Of a DNA stretch of 50,137 nt, positions 1 through 7,386 are shown piece by piece. The number at the start of each line of letters is the position of its first letter. The stretch's first letter is position 1. The stretch lies in assembly GCA_017503375.1 (NCBI GenBank), contig JAFVTF010000046.1, positions 1 through 50,137 on the forward strand, given 5' to 3'. The translations under genes were made by a program, and so were the position numbers. The notes under the pieces are model-generated. The model did no database searches. It had not been told where the DNA came from and worked only from the letters and a program-made list of their open reading frames with translations. The stretch is from Lentisphaeria bacterium (GTDB taxonomy: Bacteria > Verrucomicrobiota > Lentisphaeria > Victivallales > UBA1829).

Positions 1-39
1 AAGTTTCACAGACTCAACCTTGTTTTTTGCTTTTGCCAT
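1..39 (-). CDS. 5' end of a truncated leftward gene, unidentified
   Basis: Only the first 13 codons lie in the window (reads MAKAKNKVESVKL). The ATG at 39 is preceded by an AGG-type ribosome site and, further up, by a good promoter (TTGCAA-N17-TATAAT, 98 to 70), which is why I accept it as a real start despite its length. It begins about 110 bases beyond the 3' end of the tRNA-Ser and runs in the same direction, a position often used by integrase genes of elements inserted at tRNAs. The visible residues do not allow any family to be named. Confidence 0.45.
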   Translation of the reverse strand, partial: MAKAKNKVESVKL

Positions 40-69
40 ACGAATACCTAAAATAACAGGTTATGGCTG

Positions 70-98
70 ATTATAGCACAACAATGGGCATTTTGCAA
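70..98 (-). promoter_or_regulatory. Promoter of the truncated leftward gene
   Basis: On the minus strand TTGCAA (98-93), a 17-base spacer and a perfect TATAAT (75-70). Start of transcription would fall near 63, about 24 bases before the ATG at 39. Just upstream is a short CCCC-ACTT-GGGG inverted repeat (about 100-111). Confidence 0.6.
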
Positions 99-150
99 CC
101 CCAAGTGGGGAAAAGTGGGGACATTTTGTTAAAATTTGAGCGTAAAAATG

Positions 151-240
<90 letters not shown>

Positions 241-260
241 GCTTCAGATAAGACTCCGTT

Positions 261-288
261 AATATAATCACCTTTTTCAAAATTACAA
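261..288 (-). promoter_or_regulatory. Promoter of tRNA-Ser
   Basis: Minus strand TTGTAA (288-283), 16-base spacer, TATATT (266-261), about 21 bases upstream of the mature tRNA 5' end. The same 16-base spacing and TATATT box recur at several other genes here. Confidence 0.6.
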
Positions 289-393
289 GTGTATTTTTAA
301 TAAAAATAATTTTTTTTTGTTTTTTATAGTTATTTTTTTGTTTTCTTCTGGTGCAGTTATTTGATTTTTTTTCTCCTTTGAAACTGCCGCCTT

Positions 394-421
394 TTGAATT
401 TTTGAAAAACTGTGCTATATT
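394..421 (+). promoter_or_regulatory. Promoter of the dinG-like helicase
   Basis: TTGAAT (394-399), 16-base spacer, TATATT (416-421). The predicted transcript starts about 30 bases before the ATG at 459. Confidence 0.55.
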
Positions 422-458
422 CCATTCTGTTATCCCATTCAGATGAAAAAGGTTTGTC

Positions 459-2564
459 ATGGTCACACTCTCAGAATTTGCAGAAGAAAAAACTCCCGAA
501 GAATTGGAGGATATGGAGAATCTCGAAGAAGAGATTCAGGCTTCTGCACATCCGAAACGGGAACAGCCCGTTTGTGTTGCCGAAACAGAGTTCTTTTTCT
601 CGGAACAGAGTCCTTTGAAAAAAGCTGCAGAACATGGAGGGCGTCCTTATGAAAAACGCCCGCAGCAGACAGAAATGGCTGTGGAAATTGCAAAATCGTT
701 TGAGGATGGTGAAAATCTCTGTGTGGAAGCTCCTACAGGAATCGGAAAAAGTTTTGCGTATCTGGTACCATCCATCCACATGGCTCTTTCCTGTCATAAG
801 CCGGTGATCATTACCACCGAAACAATCAATCTGCAGGAACAGCTTGTTTACAAAGATCTTCCGCTGCTGAAAACTCTGATGGGAAAAGATTTTACTTATG
901 TCCTCGCAAAAGGACGGTCTCATTACCTCTGCCGCCGTCGTTTGGCTATGGCAATGGGCGGCGGAAGAGACAGTTTTTATGTTCCTCAAGGGCAGGGGGA
1001 AGATCTCATGAAAATCGCAAGGTGGGCCGATTCCACAGAGGATGGTTCCCGTTTTGATCTGGATTTTCATGTCAGCAATGAATTATGGTCGGCTGTTTGT
1101 TCTGAAGCGGGGAACTGCCGCGGTCCGGCCTGCAAGATGTTCCGCCGCTGTTTTTACTGGAACGCACGGAAAAGCTGGGACAAGGCTGATATTGTTGTGG
1201 CAAACCATGCTCTTTTCTTTGTCGATTTGAAAATGAGAGCATTGGAAGAGTTGGAAAATACTCCGCTGCCGAATTATTGCGGCGTTGTTTTCGATGAAGC
1301 GCATACGTTGGAGGATTCCGCAGCCAATCATCTCGGACATTCCGTTACTTCCGGCGGTGTCCGCCAATTTCTGAACCGTTTGTTCAACCCGTCCAGCGGA
1401 CGCGGACTTCTGACCAAACCGGGCGAAAGTGCAATGGAAATCCGGGCTGCTGTGGCAAATGCCATGGACACCGCTGAAAAATTCTTTGAAACTTATTATG
1501 AACTCGTTTCTGATTCCAAAGAAAATACATTCCGGATTCTCAAAGCGAACAAATATCCGGATCAGCTGACTCCTGCTCTGGCAGGGCTTTCTGAAAAACT
1601 TAAAAATTTCATTGCCGATCAGGACGATAATGATTACCGGATGGAACTGATGTCCATGCTCGATCGCTGTGAAGCACTCCGGGCAGAAATCGGCGGTTTC
1701 GTCAACATGGAATATGAAAATCATGTTTATTGGACAGAAGGCAGACCGCCAATCGGGATGGGCGTTCATCCAACGACTGAACTGGCTGCGGCTCCCCTGG
1801 ATATTCCCGCAATTTTACGGAGAACTCTTTTTTCAACCGGAAAACCTGTTGTTCTGACCAGTGCAACTCTGGCTGTGAACGGTTCTCTCGATTATTATTT
1901 CCGCCGGACCGGATTCAGTCACGGCAGCGGATTTGTTCTGGATACACCGTTTGATTATCAGAAACAGGTCCGTTTGTTCCTGCCTCATAAAGAGATGCCT
2001 CAGCCTAACGAAGACTCTTTCATTCAGGAGGCCTGTCACCGGATTTATCATTTTGTAAAATATACAGGCGGCAGAGCTTTTGTGCTGTTTACCAGTTTCA
2101 CTATGCTGAAATTCTGTGCCGACGCGCTCATGAACCGGATCAATTCTCTGGGAATTAAAATGCTGATCCATGGAGAATCAACTTCCAGAAGTGCAATGCT
2201 CGATGAATTCAAAAACAGCGGACAGCCTTCCGTTCTCTTTGGTGCTTCCAGTTTCTGGACAGGGGTCGATGTTCCCGGCGATGCTTTATCGAATGTGATT
2301 ATTACGAAACTGCCTTTTGCTGTGCCGACTCATCCGCTGATTGAAGCAAGATTGGAGGAAATCAAAGCAAGAGGCGGGCGTCCTTTTGAAGAGTATTCCA
2401 TTCCCGATGCCGTTCTGAAATTCCGGCAGGGGGCAGGGCGGTTGATTCGCAGTAAAACAGACAGCGGAATCATTGTGATTCTGGATCGACGCATTGTAAC
2501 AAAATCTTACGGACAGCGGTTCCTGAATTCTATTCCTTATTGTCCATGCGAATATTTTAATTGA
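459..2564 (+). CDS. dinG: DinG/XPD-family ATP-dependent DNA helicase
   Basis: Superfamily 2 helicase of the DinG/Rad3 (XPD) type, expected to unwind DNA 5' to 3' during repair or at structured DNA. Seen in the 701-residue product: a Walker A motif EAPTGIGKS near residue 90; four clustered cysteines (CSEAGNCRGPACKMFRRC, about 214-231) placed as in the 4Fe-4S domain of this family; DEAH near 279; the SAT motif VLTSATL near 467; and a motif VI QGAGRLIRS near 656. An acidic segment of about 50 residues precedes the helicase core. The ATG at 459 has an AAAGG site six bases upstream. It is a single-gene unit that converges on the leftward operon. The family is firm; DinG versus YoaA-type is not resolved. 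Confidence 0.9.
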   Translation: MVTLSEFAEEKTPEELEDMENLEEEIQASAHPKREQPVCVAETEFFFSEQSPLKKAAEHGGRPYEKRPQQTEMAVEIAKSFEDGENLCVEAPTGIGKSFAYLVPSIHMALSCHKPVIITTETINLQEQLVYKDLPLLKTLMGKDFTYVLAKGRSHYLCRRRLAMAMGGGRDSFYVPQGQGEDLMKIARWADSTEDGSRFDLDFHVSNELWSAVCSEAGNCRGPACKMFRRCFYWNARKSWDKADIVVANHALFFVDLKMRALEELENTPLPNYCGVVFDEAHTLEDSAANHLGHSVTSGGVRQFLNRLFNPSSGRGLLTKPGESAMEIRAAVANAMDTAEKFFETYYELVSDSKENTFRILKANKYPDQLTPALAGLSEKLKNFIADQDDNDYRMELMSMLDRCEALRAEIGGFVNMEYENHVYWTEGRPPIGMGVHPTTELAAAPLDIPAILRRTLFSTGKPVVLTSATLAVNGSLDYYFRRTGFSHGSGFVLDTPFDYQKQVRLFLPHKEMPQPNEDSFIQEACHRIYHFVKYTGGRAFVLFTSFTMLKFCADALMNRINSLGIKMLIHGESTSRSAMLDEFKNSGQPSVLFGASSFWTGVDVPGDALSNVIITKLPFAVPTHPLIEARLEEIKARGGRPFEEYSIPDAVLKFRQGAGRLIRSKTDSGIIVILDRRIVTKSYGQRFLNSIPYCPCEYFN

Positions 2565-2575
2565 AGATTTTTACT

Positions 2576-2664
2576 GGAACCACGGAAGTCACGGAAAGAA
2601 CACGGAAAACAGATGGCATTTTAATTTTTTTCAAAAATTGAAATGCCGCAAAAAGGTTTGAAAA
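2576..2664 (+). repeat. CACGGAA repeat with AT-rich hairpin, copy 1
   Basis: Three CACGGAA units (2581, 2590, 2601) spaced 9 and 11 bases, followed by a near-perfect inverted repeat at 2615-2647 (GGCATTTTAATTTTT against AAAAATTGAAATGCC, one G-T pair). It is nearly identical to copy 2 at 2700-2790. Confidence 0.85.
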
Positions 2665-2699
2665 TACTATCCTGAGAATGCCCCCAGAAAATATAAACA

Positions 2700-2790
2700 G
2701 GAACCACGGAAGTCTCGAAAAGAACACGGAAAAAAAGATGGCATTTTAATTTTTTTCAAAAATTGAAATGCCGCAAAAAGGTTTGAAAAA
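2700..2790 (+). repeat. CACGGAA repeat with AT-rich hairpin, copy 2
   Basis: Direct repeat of 2576-2664 with few differences. The middle CACGGAA unit has decayed to CTCGAAA, and the hairpin at 2740-2772 is unchanged. The two copies with the 35 bases between them fill most of the gap between dinG and the glutaredoxin gene; no gene is visible there. Confidence 0.85.
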
Positions 2791-2803
2791 GGATGATGGG
2801 GTT

Positions 2804-2852
2804 CGGGGAAGAAGGGAAAAACTTTCCTGAAAAGTGTTTCCCTTCTTCCCCG
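2804..2852 (-). terminator. Strong inverted repeat, probable terminator of the leftward operon
   Basis: A perfect 16-base inverted repeat, CGGGGAAGAAGGGAAA (2804-2819) against its complement (2837-2852), loop of 17. It starts 18 bases after the stop of the last leftward gene and lies between convergent genes. On the minus strand the following T-run (CCTTTTT) is about 13 bases beyond the stem, so intrinsic termination is likely but not textbook. Confidence 0.55.
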
Positions 2853-2869
2853 ATCACAATCCCCTGTTC

Positions 2870-3133
2870 CTATTTCAAAAGTCCCCAGGCTTTCATATCG
2901 GTTTCCAGACGGATTGGATTGAAGACTTCGCCCGGACGCCATTTTCCATGATATTCCATGGTTGGAACAACCCAGTCATCTCCGCCGTTGACACGGATGA
3001 TTTCATCTACAACCTCTGTGGGGGCTGTTTCAATGTCGATTGCTTCAAAAGGAATTCCTTTTTGTTTCAGCCATTCCATTGCGGCACGGCAGTGTGGACA
3101 AACGGACCAGTAATAGACTTTCAGTTCATTCAT
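2870..3133 (-). CDS. Glutaredoxin/thioredoxin-fold protein
   Basis: Small 87-residue redox protein. It has the CPHC active-site motif at residues 12-15 after a beta strand (KVYYWSV), and a VPTM segment near residue 66 that supplies the cis-proline of the thioredoxin fold. The length suits glutaredoxin-like proteins. The start chosen is the ATG at 3133 because AAGGAGG sits seven bases upstream; a longer frame reaching 3238 lacks such a site and would overlap miaA. It is last in the leftward gene string, 35 bases after miaA, and its stop is followed by the inverted repeat at 2804-2852. The electron donor and target are not evident. Confidence 0.8.
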   Translation of the reverse strand: MNELKVYYWSVCPHCRAAMEWLKQKGIPFEAIDIETAPTEVVDEIIRVNGGDDWVVPTMEYHGKWRPGEVFNPIRLETDMKAWGLLK

Positions 3134-3168
3134 AAGACGACCTCCTTGTGTATAAAAGGTTGGACAGC

Positions 3169-4122
3169 TTATTTCGGGTTTCGTTCCAATTGAAATTCCG
3201 GGGGCGGCAATTCTTCTCCGGAAAGGAATTTCCGGCAAAGATTTTCAGCTTTTTGAATTTCTTCGGGCGGAATCCAGTAAATCGGCAAACCTTCCCGTTC
3301 CATTTTACGGAACCAGGTATCCTGCCGTTTTGCAAATTGACGGATTTTGATCAGCAGAGAATTCCGAGCATCCTGCAGGGAGACTCCTTTGGAGAAAACA
3401 GCGGAAAGTTCCCGGTATTCCAATCCGAATGCTTCCATACGTTCCCAGGAAACGCCGGATTCATGCAGGGAACGGATTTCATCCATCATTCCCTGGTCCA
3501 AACGTTCATCCAATCTTTTTTCGATTCTGTCTCTGACTTCTGCTCTGGGACGGAATGCGCCGATAATTAAAAATTCTGCACCCGGAATCGGGCCGCCATA
3601 TTCCGCTGTTTTTTGAGCGGATGCCTGTATTTCCAGTTTCCGGGCATTGCGGTAGGGATTGTTTTCTTCACCGAGAATCAGCTTTTCCTGATCGTTTCTC
3701 TGTTTGGAAAGTTTTTCAGCGGAAAGAGATTTTACAGCGTTCCGGAACTCTCTGTCGGCAGCACCTCCTGGGAGTTCATAGCCGCGGATAAGCGCATCAA
3801 GATAAAGGGCTGTTCCTCCGCAGATCAGAGGCACTTTTCCTCTTGCGGAAATATCTGCTGCGGCAATTTTTGCTTCCCGCATGAAATCTGCAAGAGAGAA
3901 TTGTTCTTTTTCTGCTGGATCAGCAATATCCAGAAGATGGGCGGGAACACGGTCTGCTCCCGTTCCATATTCGGACAGGTCTTTTCCGGAACCGATATCC
4001 AGCCCGCGGTAAACCTGCCGGGAATCTGCGGAGATGATTTCCCCGTTTAATTTCCGGGCAAGTTTTACTGCCAACGCCGTTTTTCCGGAGGCGGTCGGTC
4101 CGGTTATAACAATCAGTTTCAT
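3169..4122 (-). CDS. miaA: tRNA dimethylallyltransferase
   Basis: MiaA transfers a dimethylallyl group to N6 of A37 in tRNAs reading UNN codons. The 317-residue product has the P-loop GPTASGKT at residues 8-15, the DSRQVYRGLDIGS segment near residue 34 that is the hallmark of the family, and a CGGTALYLDALIRG stretch near residue 100. The length is normal. The ATG at 4122 overlaps the stop of the upstream methyltransferase gene (ATGA), so the two RNA-modification genes are probably translationally coupled. Confidence 0.95.
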   Translation of the reverse strand: MKLIVITGPTASGKTALAVKLARKLNGEIISADSRQVYRGLDIGSGKDLSEYGTGADRVPAHLLDIADPAEKEQFSLADFMREAKIAAADISARGKVPLICGGTALYLDALIRGYELPGGAADREFRNAVKSLSAEKLSKQRNDQEKLILGEENNPYRNARKLEIQASAQKTAEYGGPIPGAEFLIIGAFRPRAEVRDRIEKRLDERLDQGMMDEIRSLHESGVSWERMEAFGLEYRELSAVFSKGVSLQDARNSLLIKIRQFAKRQDTWFRKMEREGLPIYWIPPEEIQKAENLCRKFLSGEELPPPEFQLERNPK

Positions 4123-4931
4123 CCTTTTTTGAACCCGCGCTGTCTGGCTGCTTCATATAAAAGAATGGTTGCCGCAGTTGCCACGTTCAGGGAGTCCATT
4201 TTGCCAAGCATAGGAATCTGAACGTTAACATCTGCACTGTTCATCCAATACTCAGTAAGCCCATACTGTTCCGCTCCGACGACAATGGCAACGCCTTTCG
4301 TCATGTCGTAATCGGTATAAACATCCGTTGAATGGGGACTTGCCGCAATGGAGGTGATATTATGTTTCCGCAGCCATTCCACACACTCTTCGCTGGAAGT
4401 TTCTGCAACGGGAACATAATAGATGGCACCTGTGCTGGCGCGGATCACATTGGGGTTCAGCACGTCTGTCTGACGGTTGCAGATGATGACCCCGTCTGCG
4501 TTGACGGCATCGGCACTGCGGAGCATGGACCCGAGATTCCCCGGTTTTTCGATGGTTTCCGCCACCAGATAAAGTCCGTTTTCCACAACAGGCATATCTT
4601 CCAGACCGATATGATGCATTTCAGCCAGAGCGATCAGCCCTTCCGGACGGTCACGGTAAGCGAGTTTGGAAAGCAGAGGTCCGGTCGTTTCAAAGAGTTC
4701 AGCACCCTGCGCCGCCGCTTTTTCCAGCAGCGCAGGTTCATTTTCTCCCAGATACAATTCCGGTGCAAACCAACATTCTGTCAGATGGATTCCGGCCTCC
4801 AGCGCACGGGAAAGTTCCCGGTAGCCTTCCAAAACCGTCAATCCGGCCTTATCCCGTTCTTTACGTTCACGCAGAGAAAGAACACGTTTCAACCGCTGAT
4901 TTTTCGCACTGGTAATGAGAAGTTTTTCCAT
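4119..4931 (-). CDS. TrmH/SpoU-family RNA 2'-O-methyltransferase
   Basis: SPOUT methyltransferase expected to methylate a ribose in tRNA or rRNA using S-adenosylmethionine. The 270-residue protein has an N-terminal substrate-binding part followed by the three SpoU motifs: KPGNLGSMLRSADA (about 132-145), VIRASTGAIYYVPV, and the knot VVGAEQYGLTEYW with the final LNVATAATILLYEAARQR. The target nucleotide cannot be read from the sequence; RlmB-like rRNA or TrmH-like tRNA specificity are both possible. It lies three bases after the first CBM9-like gene and overlaps miaA by four bases. Confidence 0.88.
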   Translation of the reverse strand: MEKLLITSAKNQRLKRVLSLRERKERDKAGLTVLEGYRELSRALEAGIHLTECWFAPELYLGENEPALLEKAAAQGAELFETTGPLLSKLAYRDRPEGLIALAEMHHIGLEDMPVVENGLYLVAETIEKPGNLGSMLRSADAVNADGVIICNRQTDVLNPNVIRASTGAIYYVPVAETSSEECVEWLRKHNITSIAASPHSTDVYTDYDMTKGVAIVVGAEQYGLTEYWMNSADVNVQIPMLGKMDSLNVATAATILLYEAARQRGFKKG

Positions 4932-4934
4932 TTC

Positions 4935-5606
4935 TCACCCGAAAATAATATCCCCGAAACATTCCGGCTGATGGAAGTTGAAGATCTTGATGGGGTTCCA
5001 GGTTGCCCAGCGGGGATGGCTTGTTCCATCGGCACAAGTATAGAAGTTTGCTCTCCAGGTGGTTCCCTTGGCGGGGATTCCATCGGTGCCGAATTCATGT
5101 TCAAAGAGAGAGAAGGGAATATACATTGCAAGTTCCCAGTTGCAGGGATCAGTGATTTCTTCCACAACGTCTTCTGCTTTCAGTGTGGGATAGCGTTTGA
5201 CTGCATCATTGGCAAAATCATCGACTTTGTGATATTTTGCAAAACCGTGATCGGTTCTGGTGTGATCAACAACATGATAAAGCAGCATGACACCGCATGC
5301 ATTGAATTCAAAGTTCAGATATCCTTTTCCTCCGGTTGGTTCCACAAAAAATTCAACACAGGAGTCTTTGCAGACACAATCCTGATAATTTTTTGCAACA
5401 CATTTGACCCAGCGGTCTTTGAGAGAATAGCGGAGATAAAGTCCGTTTGCATCATAAAGAACACGGCAGAGTGTTTCCGGACGGCTGTCGGAACTCTTTG
5501 CCTGGAAATTGTCGATTTTAAGAACGTTTGCACTTGCCCATTCCTGTTCTGTGGGCATGACTCCTGCGGCATGTCCGGCAGGAAGTGAATTGATTGTGTA
5601 GCTCAT
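4935..5606 (-). CDS. CBM9-like carbohydrate-binding protein, copy A
   Basis: A 223-residue protein resembling the family 9 carbohydrate-binding beta-sandwich (DOMON-like) found in many Lentisphaerota and Verrucomicrobiota proteins. Typical stretches are YDANGLYLRYSLKDRW, DSCVEFFVEP and WRANFYTCADGTSHPRWATW. No signal peptide or membrane segment is visible, so it seems cytoplasmic. The start at 5606 has GAGGAG six bases upstream. It is a tandem paralogue of the following gene (5633-6304), of identical length and with most motifs conserved, so a recent duplication is likely. Seven or more cysteines suggest a reducing compartment. The ligand is unknown; the operon of housekeeping genes gives no direct hint. 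Confidence 0.75.
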   Translation of the reverse strand: MSYTINSLPAGHAAGVMPTEQEWASANVLKIDNFQAKSSDSRPETLCRVLYDANGLYLRYSLKDRWVKCVAKNYQDCVCKDSCVEFFVEPTGGKGYLNFEFNACGVMLLYHVVDHTRTDHGFAKYHKVDDFANDAVKRYPTLKAEDVVEEITDPCNWELAMYIPFSLFEHEFGTDGIPAKGTTWRANFYTCADGTSHPRWATWNPIKIFNFHQPECFGDIIFG

Positions 5607-5632
5607 GTCAGCTCCTCTATTTTAATTTGGTT

Positions 5633-6304
5633 TTATCCGAAAATAATCTCTCCGAAACATTCAGGGAGATGGAAATTCAATTGATTAACGGGACTCCATG
5701 CTGCCCAACGTGGATGGCTTGTTCCATCGGCGCATGTATAGAAATTTCCGCGCCAGACAGTACCTTTAACAGCTTTCCCAACAGAACCGAATTCTTTTTC
5801 AAGGACGGCGAAGGGGATATAAACACCAAGTTCCCAATCACAGCGATCAGTGATTTCTTTTTTCACATCCGCCGGATTCAGCGTGGGATAACGTTTGACA
5901 GCTTCATTTGCATAATCGCCGACAGCATAGTAATCCGCATAGGCATCACCGACTTCTGTCCAGTCGATCACATGATAAAGCAGCATGACACCGCATGCAT
6001 TCAGTTCAAAATTCATATATCCTTTACCGGGAACAGGTTCCACAAAAAACTCAACGCAGGAATCTTCACAGACGCTGTCCTGATAATTTTCTGCAACACA
6101 TTTGACCCAGCGGTCCTTGAGAGAATAACGGAGATAAAGTCCGCTTGCATCGTAAAGAGCTTTACAGGTGACTTCCGGGCGGGCATCGGAGCCTTCCGGA
6201 CGGAAATTGTTGATTGCAAGTGTATTTGCTCCAGCCCACTCCTGTTCTGTCGGCATTTTTCCGGCTTCGTGAGAGTCTGGCAGGGGATTGATAATGTATT
6301 TCAT
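5633..6304 (-). CDS. CBM9-like carbohydrate-binding protein, copy B
   Basis: Paralogue of the neighbouring 4935-5606 gene, also 223 residues. It shares GLYLRYSLKDRWVKCVA, DSCVEFFVEP, ACGVMLLYHV and the C-terminal PECFGEIIFG. I chose the ATG at 6304 (AGGA site about nine bases upstream), which gives exactly the same length as copy A; the frame is open for 11 more codons, but these have no match in the paralogue. No export signal. It stands 17 bases after the heptose-phosphate adenylyltransferase gene and 26 before copy A. Confidence 0.75.
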   Translation of the reverse strand: MKYIINPLPDSHEAGKMPTEQEWAGANTLAINNFRPEGSDARPEVTCKALYDASGLYLRYSLKDRWVKCVAENYQDSVCEDSCVEFFVEPVPGKGYMNFELNACGVMLLYHVIDWTEVGDAYADYYAVGDYANEAVKRYPTLNPADVKKEITDRCDWELGVYIPFAVLEKEFGSVGKAVKGTVWRGNFYTCADGTSHPRWAAWSPVNQLNFHLPECFGEIIFG

Positions 6305-6321
6305 AGCTCTATCCTGATAAA

Positions 6322-6822
6322 TTATTTGCCTTCGCAAAGTTTAATGACAGCCGTAGTGGAATATCCCGGCACAAACGGGATAAACTGAAATTCCGCACCG
6401 CAGGCAAAAAGAACACTGCGTTCAGAAGGATCAAGTTTTTCAACGGTATAATCTCCGCCTTTCACATAAACATCCGGAGCCAATGCTTCCAATTCCTTAT
6501 TGCATCTCTGAGAATCAAATATGACCACTGCATCAATAAATTCCAGACAAGCCAGCAGAAACGCTCTGTCAAGTTCTTTACAAATCGGGCGTGTGGGGCC
6601 TTTCAGTTCGCGGATGGAGGCATCGGCATTAACCAGGACCAGAAGCGCATCTGCTGTGTTCCGGGCTGATTGCAGATATTCTGCATGTCCCCTGTGAAGA
6701 ATATCAAAACAGCCATTTGTGACTGCCAATTTTTTACCTTGTTTTTTCAGTTCATTCCGCCATTCCACTGCCTGGGCAAGTGTCATGACTTTGGGCTTAA
6801 CATCAATCTGCTTTGAGTTCAT
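6322..6822 (-). CDS. rfaE2: D-glycero-beta-D-manno-heptose 1-phosphate adenylyltransferase (RfaE domain II)
   Basis: Cytidylyltransferase-fold enzyme that makes ADP-heptose for the LPS inner core. The 166-residue product is the stand-alone adenylyltransferase half of HldE. It has TNGCFDILHRGHAEYL (residues 35-50, with the nucleotide-binding HRGH at 43-46), then ELKGPTRPI and YVKGGDYT, all typical of RfaE domain II. The kinase half is not in the window. The start at 6822 has an AGGA site; it overlaps the end of the TadE-like gene by 20 bases. A heptosyltransferase at 38329-39432 is a plausible user of the product. Confidence 0.9.
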   Translation of the reverse strand: MNSKQIDVKPKVMTLAQAVEWRNELKKQGKKLAVTNGCFDILHRGHAEYLQSARNTADALLVLVNADASIRELKGPTRPICKELDRAFLLACLEFIDAVVIFDSQRCNKELEALAPDVYVKGGDYTVEKLDPSERSVLFACGAEFQFIPFVPGYSTTAVIKLCEGK

Positions 6823-7369
6823 ATCTGGGGTCCTTGGTTTTCGGCATAAAAGAAACATCTTTGATATCCAGATGAAACGATTTCAGGTAAATCTGGAACA
6901 TTCTGGAAAAGAAATTCATTTGTTTTGTGGAAAGAACATCACCTACAGAAACTTCAGCTCCCACAAGATCAGCCGCAATGGTAAAACTGCTCTGTCCCGG
7001 CATCTGGAGCGTGTATCCGGCATTGTAAGCATCACGAAGATTGAACGTTTTGTCAAATGTTTCTGCAACAGTGTATTTTTCAGTGTCCATATCTTCTGAA
7101 GAATAGTAAGTTCGCGCTCCGGAATTGGGTTTGTCATCGGAAGTGAACGGAACAAGATCTTTCCCGTAATCCCAGCTCAGAATATCTTCTGCTTTGGCTT
7201 TGCCGGGACTTTTTCCCAGATCAACTGCGCTGCGGGTTTGAATGGTGTTCTGCACATTCGCTCTACCTAGAACTGCCACGAGAATCAAGCCGGAAAATAC
7301 AAAAATAATGGGGATGAGGCACACAACAAATTCCATGAGCACCTGGCCTTTTTCAGTTGATCTTCTCAT
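6803..7369 (-). CDS. TadE-like pseudopilin-type membrane protein
   Basis: A 188-residue protein with a short basic N-terminus (MRRSTEKGQVLMEF) and one hydrophobic helix (about residues 14-35), followed by a soluble domain. This is the layout of TadE/TadG-like proteins, where a glutamate near the start of the helix is conserved. The start at 7369 follows a GGAGG site; a longer frame to 7414 would run into the UDP-glucose dehydrogenase gene. No other tad genes are nearby, so a role in pilus assembly is only suggested. It could also be a solitary envelope protein with a pilin-like anchor. Confidence 0.65.
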   Translation of the reverse strand: MRRSTEKGQVLMEFVVCLIPIIFVFSGLILVAVLGRANVQNTIQTRSAVDLGKSPGKAKAEDILSWDYGKDLVPFTSDDKPNSGARTYYSSEDMDTEKYTVAETFDKTFNLRDAYNAGYTLQMPGQSSFTIAADLVGAEVSVGDVLSTKQMNFFSRMFQIYLKSFHLDIKDVSFMPKTKDPRYELKAD

Positions 7370-7386
7370 GAAAAGTCCTCCGTTTT

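Noticed and set aside
2576..2790. The repeat pair as a CRISPR array
   Set aside because: There are only two copies of about 90 bases with an internal hairpin and a 35-base gap; no regular short repeats with unique spacers and no cas genes anywhere in the window.
4332..5588. A 418-codon plus-strand frame opposite the TrmH-like and CBM9-like genes
   Set aside because: The minus strand encodes recognisable families on either side; this frame has no coherent domain.
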